Source: Megalopta genalis
Lineage: Eukaryota; Arthropoda; Insecta; Hymenoptera; Halictidae
DNA: 64,000 nucleotides
Reading direction: 5' to 3'
Assembly: GCF_051020955.1 (NCBI RefSeq)
Contig: NW_027476321.1
Span: 124,001 to 188,000 of the forward strand
Shown: positions 1 through 10,185 of the stretch, piece by piece
Position numbering within the stretch: the stretch's first letter is position 1
Layout: the number at the start of each line of letters is the position of its first letter
Position numbers and translations under genes: made by a program
Notes under the pieces: generated by a model
Database searches by the model: none
What the model saw: only the letters and a program-made list of their open reading frames with translations
Told to the model about the DNA's origin: nothing

Positions 1-2
1 AA

Positions 3-452
3 ATGAATGCGCTTGGAAACAAAAATAAACGCGAACTTCAGCGAAGAAAAATAGTAAAGCTACATTATTACGATATACTAAATAAAAAATTATTATCATG
101 GTTCGTACAAAGAGGGATCCTAGGAGACCGTATAACCGATGCTCTTATATTAGACAAGGTGGCGGAATTAAGAGAAAATTTTCCGTCATATTCGGGATTT
201 AAAGCGAGTCATGGGTGGTTAACAAGATTAAGAGACAACATGGCATACGCTTATCAAACATAGACAGGGAGAAAGCTAGTGTTGATCAGGATGCATCAAA
301 TGCTATTATAATCGATTTTGAAAAGATGGTAGAGGAAGAAAATATAAGTTTGGAAAATGTTTACAATATGGACGAAGGTGGACTTGTATGGAAAGCACTT
401 CCAACAAGAATACTGGCTAGAGAAGAACGTTCCCGGCGAGGTCGAACAGTGA
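3..452 (+). pseudogene. pogo/Tigger-like transposase, N-terminal half (broken)
   Basis: This is the 5' part of a DDE transposase related to the Tigger/jerky/CENP-B group. The first frame (3-263) carries a CENP-B-type helix-turn-helix, with a stretch reading ITDALILDKVAELRENFP followed by FKASHGWLTR, which is the usual second DNA-binding helix region. The frame is lost near 230 and resumes in the +2 frame (215-460) with RQHGIR and then YNMDEGGLVWKALP, the region holding the first catalytic Asp of this family (usual form NxDETGxxW). It ends in unrelated sequence at about 440. A frameshift and lack of a continuous C-terminal half make it a relic. The family call rests on motifs only. The upstream start is outside the window, so the N-terminus may be incomplete. 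Confidence 0.75.
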
Positions 453-865
453 ACTGTTAGATCTACGGAGGTCGTAAGTCTCCGATTAAATCGTGTATGA
501 CACCGAGTCTGCGCGATTTCCTATGACTCTTTCGAGTGATACGGATGGTAAGTTGATAAAGAATGGTTTTAACATTGGCTGATATCAATAACACTATATT
601 TTAACATAACATAACAATTTTTAACGCTAGGGTGACTAACTGTACTTGGCTTAGAATGAATTGAGTTGATGGTGAGACCATCGACGGAGTCTTAACCAAA
701 TTTTTTACGCGTTGATGTCTGGTTAGTATTTATCCGTTCGTTGTCTGTTTTGTTTTTTAAGAAGATTCGTAAGGGGCGTGAAGTTTTCAATGAGACACTC
801 GGATTCAATGTTTTTTCAAGTTTTCCGGATCTAGAAAGAGAGGCAGTCGTTTTGATATATTTATA
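453..865. other. Unassigned sequence between transposase fragments
   Basis: There is no convincing coding sequence. The stretch 453-740 is of mixed composition and does not resemble the transposase on either side. It probably represents a secondary insertion or rearranged DNA within the pogo-like element. Confidence 0.4.
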
Positions 866-952
866 TTATATATTTATATATTTATCACCTAATACAGTAT
901 CTGATCTGGAACCAATGGATCAAGGGATCATAGGAAAAACAAAAAGGTGACC
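866..952 (+). pseudogene. Displaced copy of transposase C-terminal motif
   Basis: About 85 bp that closely repeat 2272-2352. Both encode the LEPMDQGIIGK segment of a pogo-family DDE domain, which contains the third catalytic Asp. Here it lies upstream of the middle part of the transposase, so the order is scrambled. It is best read as a fragment of a second element copy or a local duplication. Confidence 0.7.
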
Positions 953-1165
953 GCCCCGAAGTAACAGTCACTTGCAGGTATGAATCGTACCTGCGAGTGA
1001 ATCTCACGAAGAATCCGCGCGTCTCGAAGGTTGACCGTGGCGCAGGTAATAAGACTGGGGAAAAAGTGGGTAATTGGGTAATTGGTGTTGTGCAGAAGGT
1101 AAGGGGAATACGTGACGGTGAGAGAATTTTGGCGACCAGATGTAGGCAGCGTTGAAGGAAATATT
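953..1165. other. Unassigned GC-richer spacer
   Basis: About 210 bp with CpG-rich stretches, including a short inverted repeat (GCAGGTatgaatcgtACCTGC near 974-994). No protein or RNA gene is recognised. Confidence 0.4.
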
Positions 1166-2092
1166 ACAGGCAGGAAATAACGGCTTTTCGGTATAATTAG
1201 ATACTATTATTACGGTCGCTTATTTGTTTGTGGAAAGACGCTTGCAGTACAGATGGAGTCGTTTGATAATTTTCGGAATCTATTGTATGGTAGGGACGGT
1301 GTTGGGTCGAGCGTTCGAGCCGCGTATGCTTTATTACTATCGATAGCTTCTATATACTTTTAACGCGGAACAACAAGTCTTAATGGACATGAGGCGAAAA
1401 AAGATAGAATTACAATTGGCTTATGTGCAAATGCGTTAGGCACACATAAGATTATGCCTATTGTAATTTATAAATATAAAAACCTAAGAGCTTTGAAACA
1501 TGTACTTTCATTACCTTACAGGCAGGAAATAACGGCTTTTCGGATAATTAGATACTATTGTTAATTTTACTATTGGTAATTTTCGGAATCTATTGTATGC
1601 TTATGTCCCGACGGTGTTGGGTCGATCGGTCGAGTCGCGTATGCTTTATTAATATAGATAGCTTCTGTAATACTTTAACGCGGAACAATTGTAGTTTCTA
1701 AGTTGATGATTTTTTCGAGCCGTCTTCTTTCCGGCAATAAAGTCATTTCTGCATTTTCGAGTAATGCACGCCTCATCGGCAGCATTTTTTATAATAGGGT
1801 CATTAGCACGCACCGCTTCGGTCGCCCGTCCAGGCTTTCTTGCTACCTGCGGCACTGCGTGCTACGTCACTTTTACATCCCCTTTCATCGCGTCACTGAT
1901 CAATCAATTTCTATTCTTCGTTTCTTGTGTCATTGTGTCATTCAACAAAAAGTCTTAGTGGACATGGGGCGAAGAAAGATAGAATTACAATTGGCGTATG
2001 TGCAAATGCGTTAGGCACACATAGCATTATGCCTATTGTAATTTATAAATATAAAAAGCTAAGAGCTTTGAAACATGTACTTTCATTACCTG
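1166..2092 (+). repeat. Imperfect tandem duplication inside transposase relic
   Basis: Two copies start with ACAGGCAGGAAATAACGGCT, at 1166 and 1518. Copy 1 runs to 1517 and copy 2 to about 2092. Both contain a CGCGGAACAA block and then the transposase segment encoding ITIG(V/L)CANALGTH and the LRALKHVLSLP stretch. Copy 1 lacks about 255 bp that copy 2 has (about 1690-1945). The duplication post-dates insertion of the element, because transposase sequence is inside the duplicated unit. Confidence 0.75.
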
Positions 2093-2831
2093 TAATTTTT
2101 AAATCGCAGTCAAATGCACGGATGGGTAGAACGTTATTTTCAGATTGATTTGAAAACCATTTCAAACCATCAGTAAAACAATATCAGGAGGAAAAACAAA
2201 TATCGGAGAAAGTAAAATGATGTTAAATGATTGCGAAGCCTACAAAATTTCGCTACAAGAAGAGGAAGATTTTAAAATTATATATTTACCATCTAATACA
2301 GCATTTGTCCTGGAACCAATGGATCAAGGGATCATAGGAAAAATAAAAAGAATTTTCCGGCACAAGCTTTTGCGACTTGTTTTAACATATGATCAAGGAA
2401 TAAATGAATTTTATGACGATTACACATTAAAAACCTGTATTGACATTTTATCGGATTCGTGGTTCAAATTTACAACAAAGAACATAAAAAATGCATGGAA
2501 TAAACTGCTACATAATAATAATCCTGCTGGCCCTTCAATTCAATCACACATGGGAGAGTTTGAACCTGATTGGCCAGAGATAATGAGTGCAATTACAGGA
2601 GAGCAATGCACCCTGATACATGCCACACAATTTTTATTAGACTGTGAGGAGGAAGAAAGAAGGAACGAAAACGAAAAAACAGAACTGCAAAATGAACCAA
2701 ACAACCACAATAAATTACATGCGGCCCTTAAGTTATTGACATCTTACAGTAAAAGAGAACCACCTTACATACAACACCTTATGGAGGCATTAAAATTATA
2801 TCTTTTGAGCAAGGATAAATTAAATAAGTAA
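1927..2831 (+). pseudogene. pogo/Tigger-like transposase, middle and C-terminal part
   Basis: The segment 1950-2148 encodes the DDE-domain core typical of this family (ITIGVCANALGTH, LRALKHVLSLP, FSDWFENHF). The frame breaks near 2146. It resumes before 2217 and runs to a stop at 2829-2831, giving 204 codons from the first Met. That part holds IIYLPSNTAFVLEPMDQGIIGKIK, with the third catalytic Asp in PMDQG, and a long helical C-terminal tail. The position where the family usually has a second catalytic Asp in an LLLDNA-like motif reads MLNDCEAYK, so that motif is altered. With the frameshift and rearranged upstream parts the element is dead. The last ORF is longer than most relic ORFs here, suggesting moderate age. 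Confidence 0.8.
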
Positions 2832-4317
2832 GTACATACGTATTCATATACAATGGTAAAAATTTGCAGCCAATTTGAATATGAATTATTTACAAATTAA
2901 TGTTTTTTTTTTACATTATTTGTTATTAGAAAATAGAGGAAAAACACCACCTTGTTATAACGACGTATTTTATTTATTACGTAATTTACTAAAATAAAAT
3001 GAATTACAGATTAAGTATCAAGTAAATAAATGTTGTTCAGTCTCATTGCAAGGCTGGAAATCTGTTTCGGTTTCCTTCCGTATTCAGGAAGAAGATCCGA
3101 AAGAACGAAATTATTTTATTGTGAAAAGGTGAAAGTTTTAGTATTTTAGGTGTACCCGGTGACTACGCGACGCATCCCGATTGCCATAGCCAGGGTGGTA
3201 CCAGCGATCGCGAACTCTCTGACCACCCTTCGTACCTGCGAAAACTGTGACAGCAGCGCACCAATTTGCATCTGATCGATTGTACCAAACCATCGGAAAA
3301 TAGCATTTAAAGCGACAAATTTGAATTTTTTGGGAGAATCAAATAAACATCATTGCCTAAACTTTTCACCATCGCACACCACGTGCATCTTGGCAGCGCA
3401 TTACGCGCAACGTCTATCGTCTTTGATTCTATTGGCAACAGAAATATCTGTCCAAACTATATCACGTTTGGTCTCATTTGAATCAGAAATCCATCAGCAA
3501 TATGTTAAAAAAAAATCAGTATTAAAATGTTAAAATTAAAAAAAATCTATGTCATTGTATTATGAGCTGTCTTCCGGGAATTCGAGTCAAAGGAGCCGGG
3601 GCGCGTGCCGCAGCACACGTGTTCACCGACTCGCATAGCGAGAAAATCGATAAATTACAGGGTCGCGCAATATCTCGGTGTCAGAAGTGGCATACTTAAG
3701 TCGCGCCAGGAAGAGAGACACTACTATACATGTATATACGGTCTAAGGACGTAACGCCCACGCGACACAATCTCTCAATAAGAGCGCGGTCCCTAGATCG
3801 AGATGTTCGATCTCAATCCATAAAACCGCGGTGTCACCAGTCTGGCTCATAACGCGTCACGGCTGTCTGGCCTCGGAAAGCGACGGAGAGGCTCTTCGGA
3901 ATCGAGCAGATAGCACCGTAGGACCGCTGTCAGCCGGCAAAGACCGAGCACCCGGCGATCTATCATCCGCGATCCTCTCCCGGGAACGATTGTTAAAGAG
4001 TTTCGAATGACGGCCGGCCATTTGCGATCGATGGCCCATCCACGCGCGAGCGCGATATCGGTTTTTCCACCTAGAATTAGTATCTGGCTACGTTCAACCC
4101 CCCGTTTGACTCGGCAGCCGTTCCTGCCCCCCTCTCCATAAGAGACGAGAAGAATCCCGGGGGTTATAGGAAGAGGATTCTCGAGGTTCTAATCTCCTGA
4201 TGGTCGGTCAGCTTAGCTTTTTACGGGGGCCGTATGAAAAATCTATCAGGGTTAAAGCGTCGCTGAATCATTGATCGCTTATGCACACCGGCGCGGCTTT
4301 ATCGGATGGATTCTCCT
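2832..4317. other. Single-copy flank, no gene recognised
   Basis: The region 2832-3540 is AT-rich. From 3540 to about 4317 the sequence is GC-richer. The part around 3540-3850 has an LTR-like character: a CTCAATAAGAG stretch near 3774 followed by GC-rich sequence. I could not find matching ends or a second copy, so it is not called as an LTR. There is no second copy of this flank inside the window, because the right arm runs out at 64000. Confidence 0.4.
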
Positions 4318-4556
4318 GTGAGGAACCGTTTCCGAGCGGCGCGCCGATTTGAAAAATTCAGCCGCGTACCGGGCACTAATAGAGGACTTTTTGCAAGTTG
4401 ACGAGCCATCCGAACCGGGTGCGCCCGTTAATTATTTTATGACGCGACGTCCACGGGATTCGCGGCGATGCTGGGGGAGGACTTAGGCTGTCTTCCCACT
4501 TGGAACCGTTTTATAGCCAATTTCAATCGACCGATTTCAATGAAATTTTCAGCGTG

Positions 4557-5115
4557 TACAGGGTGTTCCACGTAACCTTTGCCACGATTTTTTCCAGCAT
4601 CTCCGGCGGTCTAACAAATAAACGTTTCGAACAAATGTTACTCGGTTTTTAGCCGGCTACGGATTGCGATATAAAAAGCTTCGGAAAGAAATATTTTACG
4701 TAAAGAAATCAAGGTCACTTTCATTTTTTTTTAAGTTGCACAAGACGAATTCGATGACCTGTTATACCACGACCTTCGGATGACCTTGACGTAACACAGT
4801 TTTCAATGACAACATATCACTTCGTTGATCGCATTTTTTGTGCGTCAAGGTTGTCCGTAGGACATGATGTAACATATCGTTGGATTCGTCTTGGCACAAG
4901 CTACAATGATATGAAGTAAAAGATATAAGATGCAATTTAAGAAAATGAAGGTGACCTTAATTTTTTGGAATAAAACACTTATTTCTGAAACTTTTTATAC
5001 CGCATTATTCCGACTATTTTTTATTCAAATTAACATTAGATTTACGGAACCCGTTAAAATGGCGTGTCACCAATTTTTTAATTTACGATTACGGCAAATG
5101 TTACAATAACACTTG
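4557..5115. repeat. Fold-back MITE with an ACAGGGTGTTCC end
   Basis: The two halves of this roughly 560-bp element are imperfect inverted copies. GATATAAAAAGCTTC with AAGGTCACTTTCAT on the left corresponds to AAGGTGACCTT and TTTTTATACC on the right, meeting near 4800-4840. GTAACCTTTGCC near the left edge answers GGCAAATGTTAC near the right edge. A copy is present in A'. It is non-coding and presumably a non-autonomous DNA transposon. Confidence 0.7.
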
Positions 5116-6099
5116 TTGAGAATCAGAATAAACGTCTTATTGTTACTTTTATAAACTCATTTAAAACAGCTGTTTTTTGTCTAAAAATCTAGTATTAAAT
5201 AAATATTCCAAAATGTATAATCTTATCTACAAACATCAATTCATCGAACAGTAGTATAAATATTCAACAATAACATTTTTAATCGTCGTAAAATCGATGA
5301 TAATATTATACCCTCTGAAAAGCGTTCCGTAATAGGTACAGTAAATTCTCCTTAATTGATGCTCAGCTTAGAAACAAAAATGGACAATTTGGGAAGAAGA
5401 GATACAATTATTCGAGCTTTGCGGCTCGTTTTTATAGTTAACGATCGTCACCAGCTATAAAAGCGAGCCGCAAGGACACGAAAGCATTCTTTTTGGAAGA
5501 AAATTGCTGCTATATTTTTAGACATAATCATTTCAAATTTATATTTATTTATATGTAAAATAAAATTTGTATTCTAAAGATTTCTATGGAATTTTCAATG
5601 AAATAATCATCAATTATTAATGAATTGAAAATGAAATAAAAATTGAGACCATCTTCAACGAAAAATTTTAATTCTGACCAACGATGCCCTAAAATATTGG
5701 TAGCGGTACGGTAAATTTTGTTGGCGCCTCGGAGTCGCCATTCGAGTGCAAAGGGTTAGTTTTTATAATCAATCGTACGTCAGCGGTGTCTGGCATTCTT
5801 CGAGCGTCATTTAAAAATGTTTATTGCTCCATGATATAGTAAAAAAATATACGGTTACGATCGCGAGAGTCTACAGAATCGTTCTACGAAAAATTCGTGC
5901 GAAAAATTCGTCACAAGTTACACCGGGAAAAATTCTCAAACGCGATAATTTGTCTGCTGAAAAAGAAACTCATCTCCCAGCAATTCGAGTTTCAAACTGA
6001 AATCTTCGAAGAACCGACAACGAGATCGAGAAAAGATCGTCTCGCGACGTGTAAATGAAATCGGAATCTACGAGATAAAATTCATCGTCGGTTATCATC
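5116..6099. other. AT-rich spacer with one MITE
   Basis: Mostly AT-rich sequence with no coding signal. It contains the short MITE at 5337 and ends in a roughly 300-bp stretch shared by all three units. Confidence 0.5.
5337..5480. repeat. MITE, TACAGTAAATTCTC family, unit A
   Basis: It begins TACAGTAAATTCTC, as expected for a Tc1/mariner/pogo-type end with a TA target. It continues GATGCTCAGCTTAG and then has a stem GCGGCTCGTTTTTATAGTT / CTATAAAAGCGAGCCGC. The same family occurs at 10365, 17917, 22331, 49426, 58349 and 62838. The internal hairpin would pair around the GATCGTCA loop. Confidence 0.75.
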
Positions 6100-6790
6100 A
6101 CGGCCGGAAGCGTGACCGCGGCCTAATAAGTGTCCTCGAGCGGGTGGTTTCGCTCACCTCTTGGAGCTCTGCGCGCCCATCGCGGCGATCACGGCCGATT
6201 GGCGGGAAATTCGAACGGGGTTCCAGCGCGTCCGCGGTGCGGCAACAGCAATCAACCGAATAATTTAAGGGTCCATCGAGATAACGGTAGGTTACGACGC
6301 GGGTCGCGTCTGTATTTCCGGCATCGATGCGAACCTATTCGCTTAACGACGAGATTTCCCACGATGCGCAGCACGCACGCGTGCACAAATCGAGAGGACC
6401 GTTCGATACAGTCTTTTGTCCCACTGTCGCTGTTAAAATAACGTGATTCCGCGAAAGACACCGGGACAGGAGCGTAATAGAAACACTGATACCGAACCGG
6501 CCGCGGCCGGCCGATCGTCACCGATTTTACGATTTCCCGCTAGCTCCCATGGACCCCCGTGGACCCCCATGAAACCAATATGGCCGCCGGGAAATAATGG
6601 GACAGTAGGGCAGCTCTCTCGCGATACCCTGTGCGCATTTTATGCGAAATCAACTTTAAATTCATCGCGCCCCGCCAGCCGAGAATCATTCTCCCCGACG
6701 TGAAACAATTCGCTCGATTCCATTCGAAACGAGATTAGTTTTTTGGTTGATGCGCGCACCGGGACGAACATGAATTCTTCTGGAAATTTG
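6100..6790. other. CpG-rich island shared by all three units (A)
   Basis: GC-rich, CpG-rich single block in otherwise AT-rich DNA. Nearly the same sequence is at 18793-19480 and, inverted, at 61540-62215. Several open frames cross it on both strands, but they disagree between copies in frame and length and match nothing I recognise. It could be an unannotated 5' region or a conserved non-coding block. No function is assigned. Confidence 0.5.
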
Positions 6791-6991
6791 GCGGTACGTC
6801 ATGCGGCCAGAATATGCCGTGAAATATGATCGCCACGTATCTTTCTTTTAGAAAATTTTAACGTTTTCGTAGAATTTTTAGTCCGTTCTTCGATTTCCCA
6901 GGTTTTATTCGTCGATTGTTGTTTATGTATTTAATGTTGTTTTTATGTTGTATGGTTTTTAGTACGGTTTTTTGATGCAGCAATGGCTCGA

Positions 6992-8630
6992 CGAGCATCA
7001 CGGGTGATCAATTTTATAATTGTATGAAGTGATTGTTTAAACAATTTTTTATCTGGAGCGAGCGTATTTTTACGTTTGCAAGAAAATATTAATATTTCTT
7101 GTCCACGACAACATTGAGCTTAATACTAATTTTTAAGCAATTTTTAAGAATTTTTTGGAAAAAAACACGAGACTCTGACCTTTTTTTATAGAAAAATTTT
7201 TCGAGTTGGAGTAACTTACTAAAAATTGTTCCGGGTATTCAATTTTATAATCATTAATATCTGATGTTTGTTTAAACTGTTTAATTCTAGGAAAATACGT
7301 AGCAAAATATATTTAATGATAATAACAACCTTGAGGAAAACACTAATTTTTTAAAGATTTTCGAAACAACATGAGAAGTTGACGATTTTTTAAATTAGCA
7401 ACTAAAGCATTCGAATAATTTTCTTTAATTAAATGATTTAATTTTCAATAATAATAATAATTATATAACTATAAACAATTTTCGTTAATTTAATTCAATA
7501 ATTTTGTTAAATACAATTTAATTTTGTCCAATAAGTGTTAATAAATTATTTAAAAAATGGCATTTTAGAAATCGTTTTCGGTAAAATTATTATATTATTA
7601 TATTTCATTTTATTATAAATTCCATTTTATTATTATAATTAACTTAACGTCCGACTTTGTTTAACGGGCCTGTCAAAGGGGAAATTTAGAAAATTTTTAA
7701 GATTTTGTGAAATATGTTCGAAGTCGCTAGAAGCTACAACGTAGTCACATTTAAACAAAATCCGAAACAGTACTCCGAACGGTGTCCGTTTTCGCGTGAG
7801 TAGACCCGAATTTATGGTTGCGTCTGATCGTTACATCGAAAATATCTGCGGATGCCAAGGATTAACCGTAGCAGGTAATAAATCAGAAAAGCGTTTTGTC
7901 TCGTAGGAAGCAGAAAGAAATGAGGGACTCGACGAAAACTCGCCACCGACTCTACTTTTGGCAAACGACTGCGGGCGATATATAATACTGTAAAATACTA
8001 AAATGTATAAGGGAGAATAACGTTTTCACGAAAATACTGCTTCCCACGGATAGATCGATATTGTCTACAATTCATCATCGGGAGGACAAGCGCAATACAA
8101 ATTGAATCATTCGGAAATCTTAATCGTTTCTCAATGGTTAATTTTGAAAATAGTGTTTTTTTTATTTTGAAAAATTTAATTTATTATTTATATAACATTA
8201 ATAATTATAATTATACATTTATTATTTAGATAATGATAAGTTATGTACATGTTAAAAATTTCACTGAAATCGGTTGACCTTCGTACGAGCTGTAAATAAT
8301 TAATGATCGCAAAAATCGCAGTTTTGTTCCGACCTTTTACACTTTTGATCAATAAGTATGAGAAATTTGCAATTTTTACAATCTTTTAACGCTTGTAACT
8401 TACCATTGCGTTAAACGATTTCAATGAAATTTTCAGCATGCGTATAACTTACCGAGATCTACAAGACGCATTTTTTACATTTTCGTTAGATTTCATAATA
8501 TAAACATCCTTTTTTATTATTAAATAATTAACTTTCATATTTCAAAAGAAGTATTCGAAATTTATAGATTTTGTCATTATTAATAAATATAATTAACTAA
8601 TGATATATATTGAAATTATTAATAAATATT
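6992..8630. other. A-specific AT-rich segment
   Basis: This 1.64-kb stretch has no counterpart in B or A'. There the same flanks (GCAATGGCTCGA on the left, AAATATCTCGAAGTTCG on the right) enclose a different segment of about 0.64 kb. It contains repeated ATTTCAATGAAATTTTCAGC-like motifs (near 8420, related to 4530) and no gene. Confidence 0.6.
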
Positions 8631-8924
8631 TTATTAAACATTCATTAATTAAATATCTCGAAGTTCGAAAAATCGGCAAAATTAGCCCAAAAGTGATCAA
8701 AAATAGCTTCCTCAGATAAGAAAGTTAAACAACGAGAGTTTTTTACTTCGTTTTGTCATTCCAAGTATGTAATAGCAAAATTGTAACATTATCTATTATA
8801 CAGGTCCCTCTATGATCTAAAAAAAAATTCAAATCGTCTACTCTAATTTTAAAAAAGTTAAAATAGCACCTTGAAAAGTGTTCGAATATCAGTGGGAGTC
8901 ACTGTATACATATAGCTGATGGCC

Positions 8925-9070
8925 GGCCTCGGCGACCAAGGGTTGTATTCGCGAGGCATTTTCATGCCCGGCATCTTTTTCGCCGGCATTGTTCGTCCTT
9001 GACGAATACGAGGTTCTCTGTTCTTCAGCAAGGGCGAAATGAACAGTCCTCTGAAGCATTGGCGGATTAA
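8925..9070 (+). promoter_or_regulatory. Decayed copy of the GNAT promoter (unit A)
   Basis: It aligns with the functional-looking promoter about 1 kb downstream. Shared blocks in the same order are GAT(G/A)GCCGGC, a TATACCTGGCGCATC/CATGCCCGGCATC block, CATTGTTCGTCCTTG, and GTTCT...TCAGCAA. Where the real promoter has TATAAATA this copy has GAAATGAAC, so the TATA box is lost. No exon 1-like ATG plus GTACGT follows. Likely a relic of an earlier gene copy. Confidence 0.55.
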
Positions 9071-9079
9071 TGCGTACTG

Positions 9080-9900
9080 GTGCCCGAGGCGCGATACAAA
9101 ATTGAGATCCCCAATACGCTATGACACGCTATGACAAATAGAGCGATTATTAAAAAAAGTTTTATTTGAAAATAAAAACTTTATTTATGGCATTGAGAAA
9201 TTAATTTCAATAACAGCTTTTCGGGACTTTTGCTAGTGCACAGTCGAATGCATGTGTAGATTTCAGCTAGCGACTTGCGTTCATTTGTCGCATATGCATT
9301 GCATTTATTTCATTTTACTACATGAAATAATATCACGTCGTTCGTTTCAACAGACAGCTGTTATATTATGTACAAAAAAAACAAAATACTACTAATTTAT
9401 CAATATGTAATTTAATCAAAATAATACATGTTTGCTGGCTTTAAATGGACTTACATCATTTTCATAATTAGTCAATTGTAATAATCATTTAATTTCAGTT
9501 ATGAAATTTTAAATATCATTTGAAATATATTTTCTATTAATCCATATAATTTTGTTTATTAATAATAACAATAAATAAAATAGGAGTCTCGTTTCTTATT
9601 TTGAACGTCAAATATATTTATATATTGTTAAACTTAAAATAAGATATTGTTATTATTTATTTACCGTAAATAACCAGACCCTGTTTACTCCCGGTAGGTT
9701 CTGCTTTCCCTTGCAAATCATAATTTTCATCAAGGCTCGGTGCGAGCCTGTTTACAATGGTTCCTTCAATTGACTCATTTGCACTGGCTCGGCCTAATCC
9801 GCCGCTTCTCTTTTTTTTTTTAATTTAACCGAACGAGCCAATCCTTGCAAAATCCGTATGACACGACCGGTCATCGCAGGTACATGTGCTTACCTGATAG
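9080..9900. other. AT-rich upstream region of GNAT gene A
   Basis: Non-coding, conserved in units B and A'. It includes an AT-rich tract (about 9370-9660) followed by a GC-richer block near 9680-9950 that leads into the promoter. Confidence 0.5.
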
Positions 9901-9989
9901 CCGGCAGCGGTGGCTAATGGTTTTCCACGGGAGACGTTTTTATACCTGGCGCATCTTTTCCGGTAGTATCCTTTTGTCATTGTTCGTCC

Positions 9990-10020
9990 TTGCTGATTAG
10001 GACGTTCTGTCCTTTAGCAA
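9990..10020 (+). promoter_or_regulatory. Imperfect palindrome just upstream of TATA (A)
   Basis: TTGCTGATTAGGAC (9990-10003), a 5-nt spacer, then GTCCTTTAGCAA (10009-10020). It ends 6 nt before the TATA box and is conserved in copies B and A'. It could bind a dimeric transcription factor. That role is inferred only from position and symmetry. Confidence 0.45.
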
Positions 10021-10026
10021 AGACAG

Positions 10027-10034
10027 TATAAATA
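10027..10034 (+). promoter_or_regulatory. TATA box of GNAT gene A
   Basis: TATAAATA, 152 nt upstream of the ATG. A TCAGT initiator-like match lies at 10070-10074, somewhat far (about 45 nt) from the TATA box. A start near 10058 would be more usual. The motif and spacing are retained in the other two copies. Confidence 0.6.
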
Positions 10035-10185
10035 GCCTGCCGATGTCAACGGAAACACTTATTCTGCGATCAGTGCAGCAACAACCAGCAATCAGCAAAC
10101 AGCAGTGATCAGTGCGAAGACTTCGGCGAATTTTCTCAGTTAATTTTCCCAGTAAAGTATAGTGACAATTTCTTAGTGAACTAAA

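Noticed and set aside
3540..3850. LTR of a retrotransposon
   Set aside because: LTR-like CTCAATAAGAG and GC-rich flank, but no TG..CA ends, target duplication or second copy could be found.
4557..5115. Protein-coding gene from the short frames in the fold-back element
   Set aside because: The two halves are inverted copies of each other, and no frame spans the centre or is kept in the mirror copy.
6130..6703. Open frames in the CpG island (and copies at 18823 and 61575)
   Set aside because: Frames differ in length and phase between the three copies, and both strands are equally open, as expected for GC-rich DNA. No recognisable domain.
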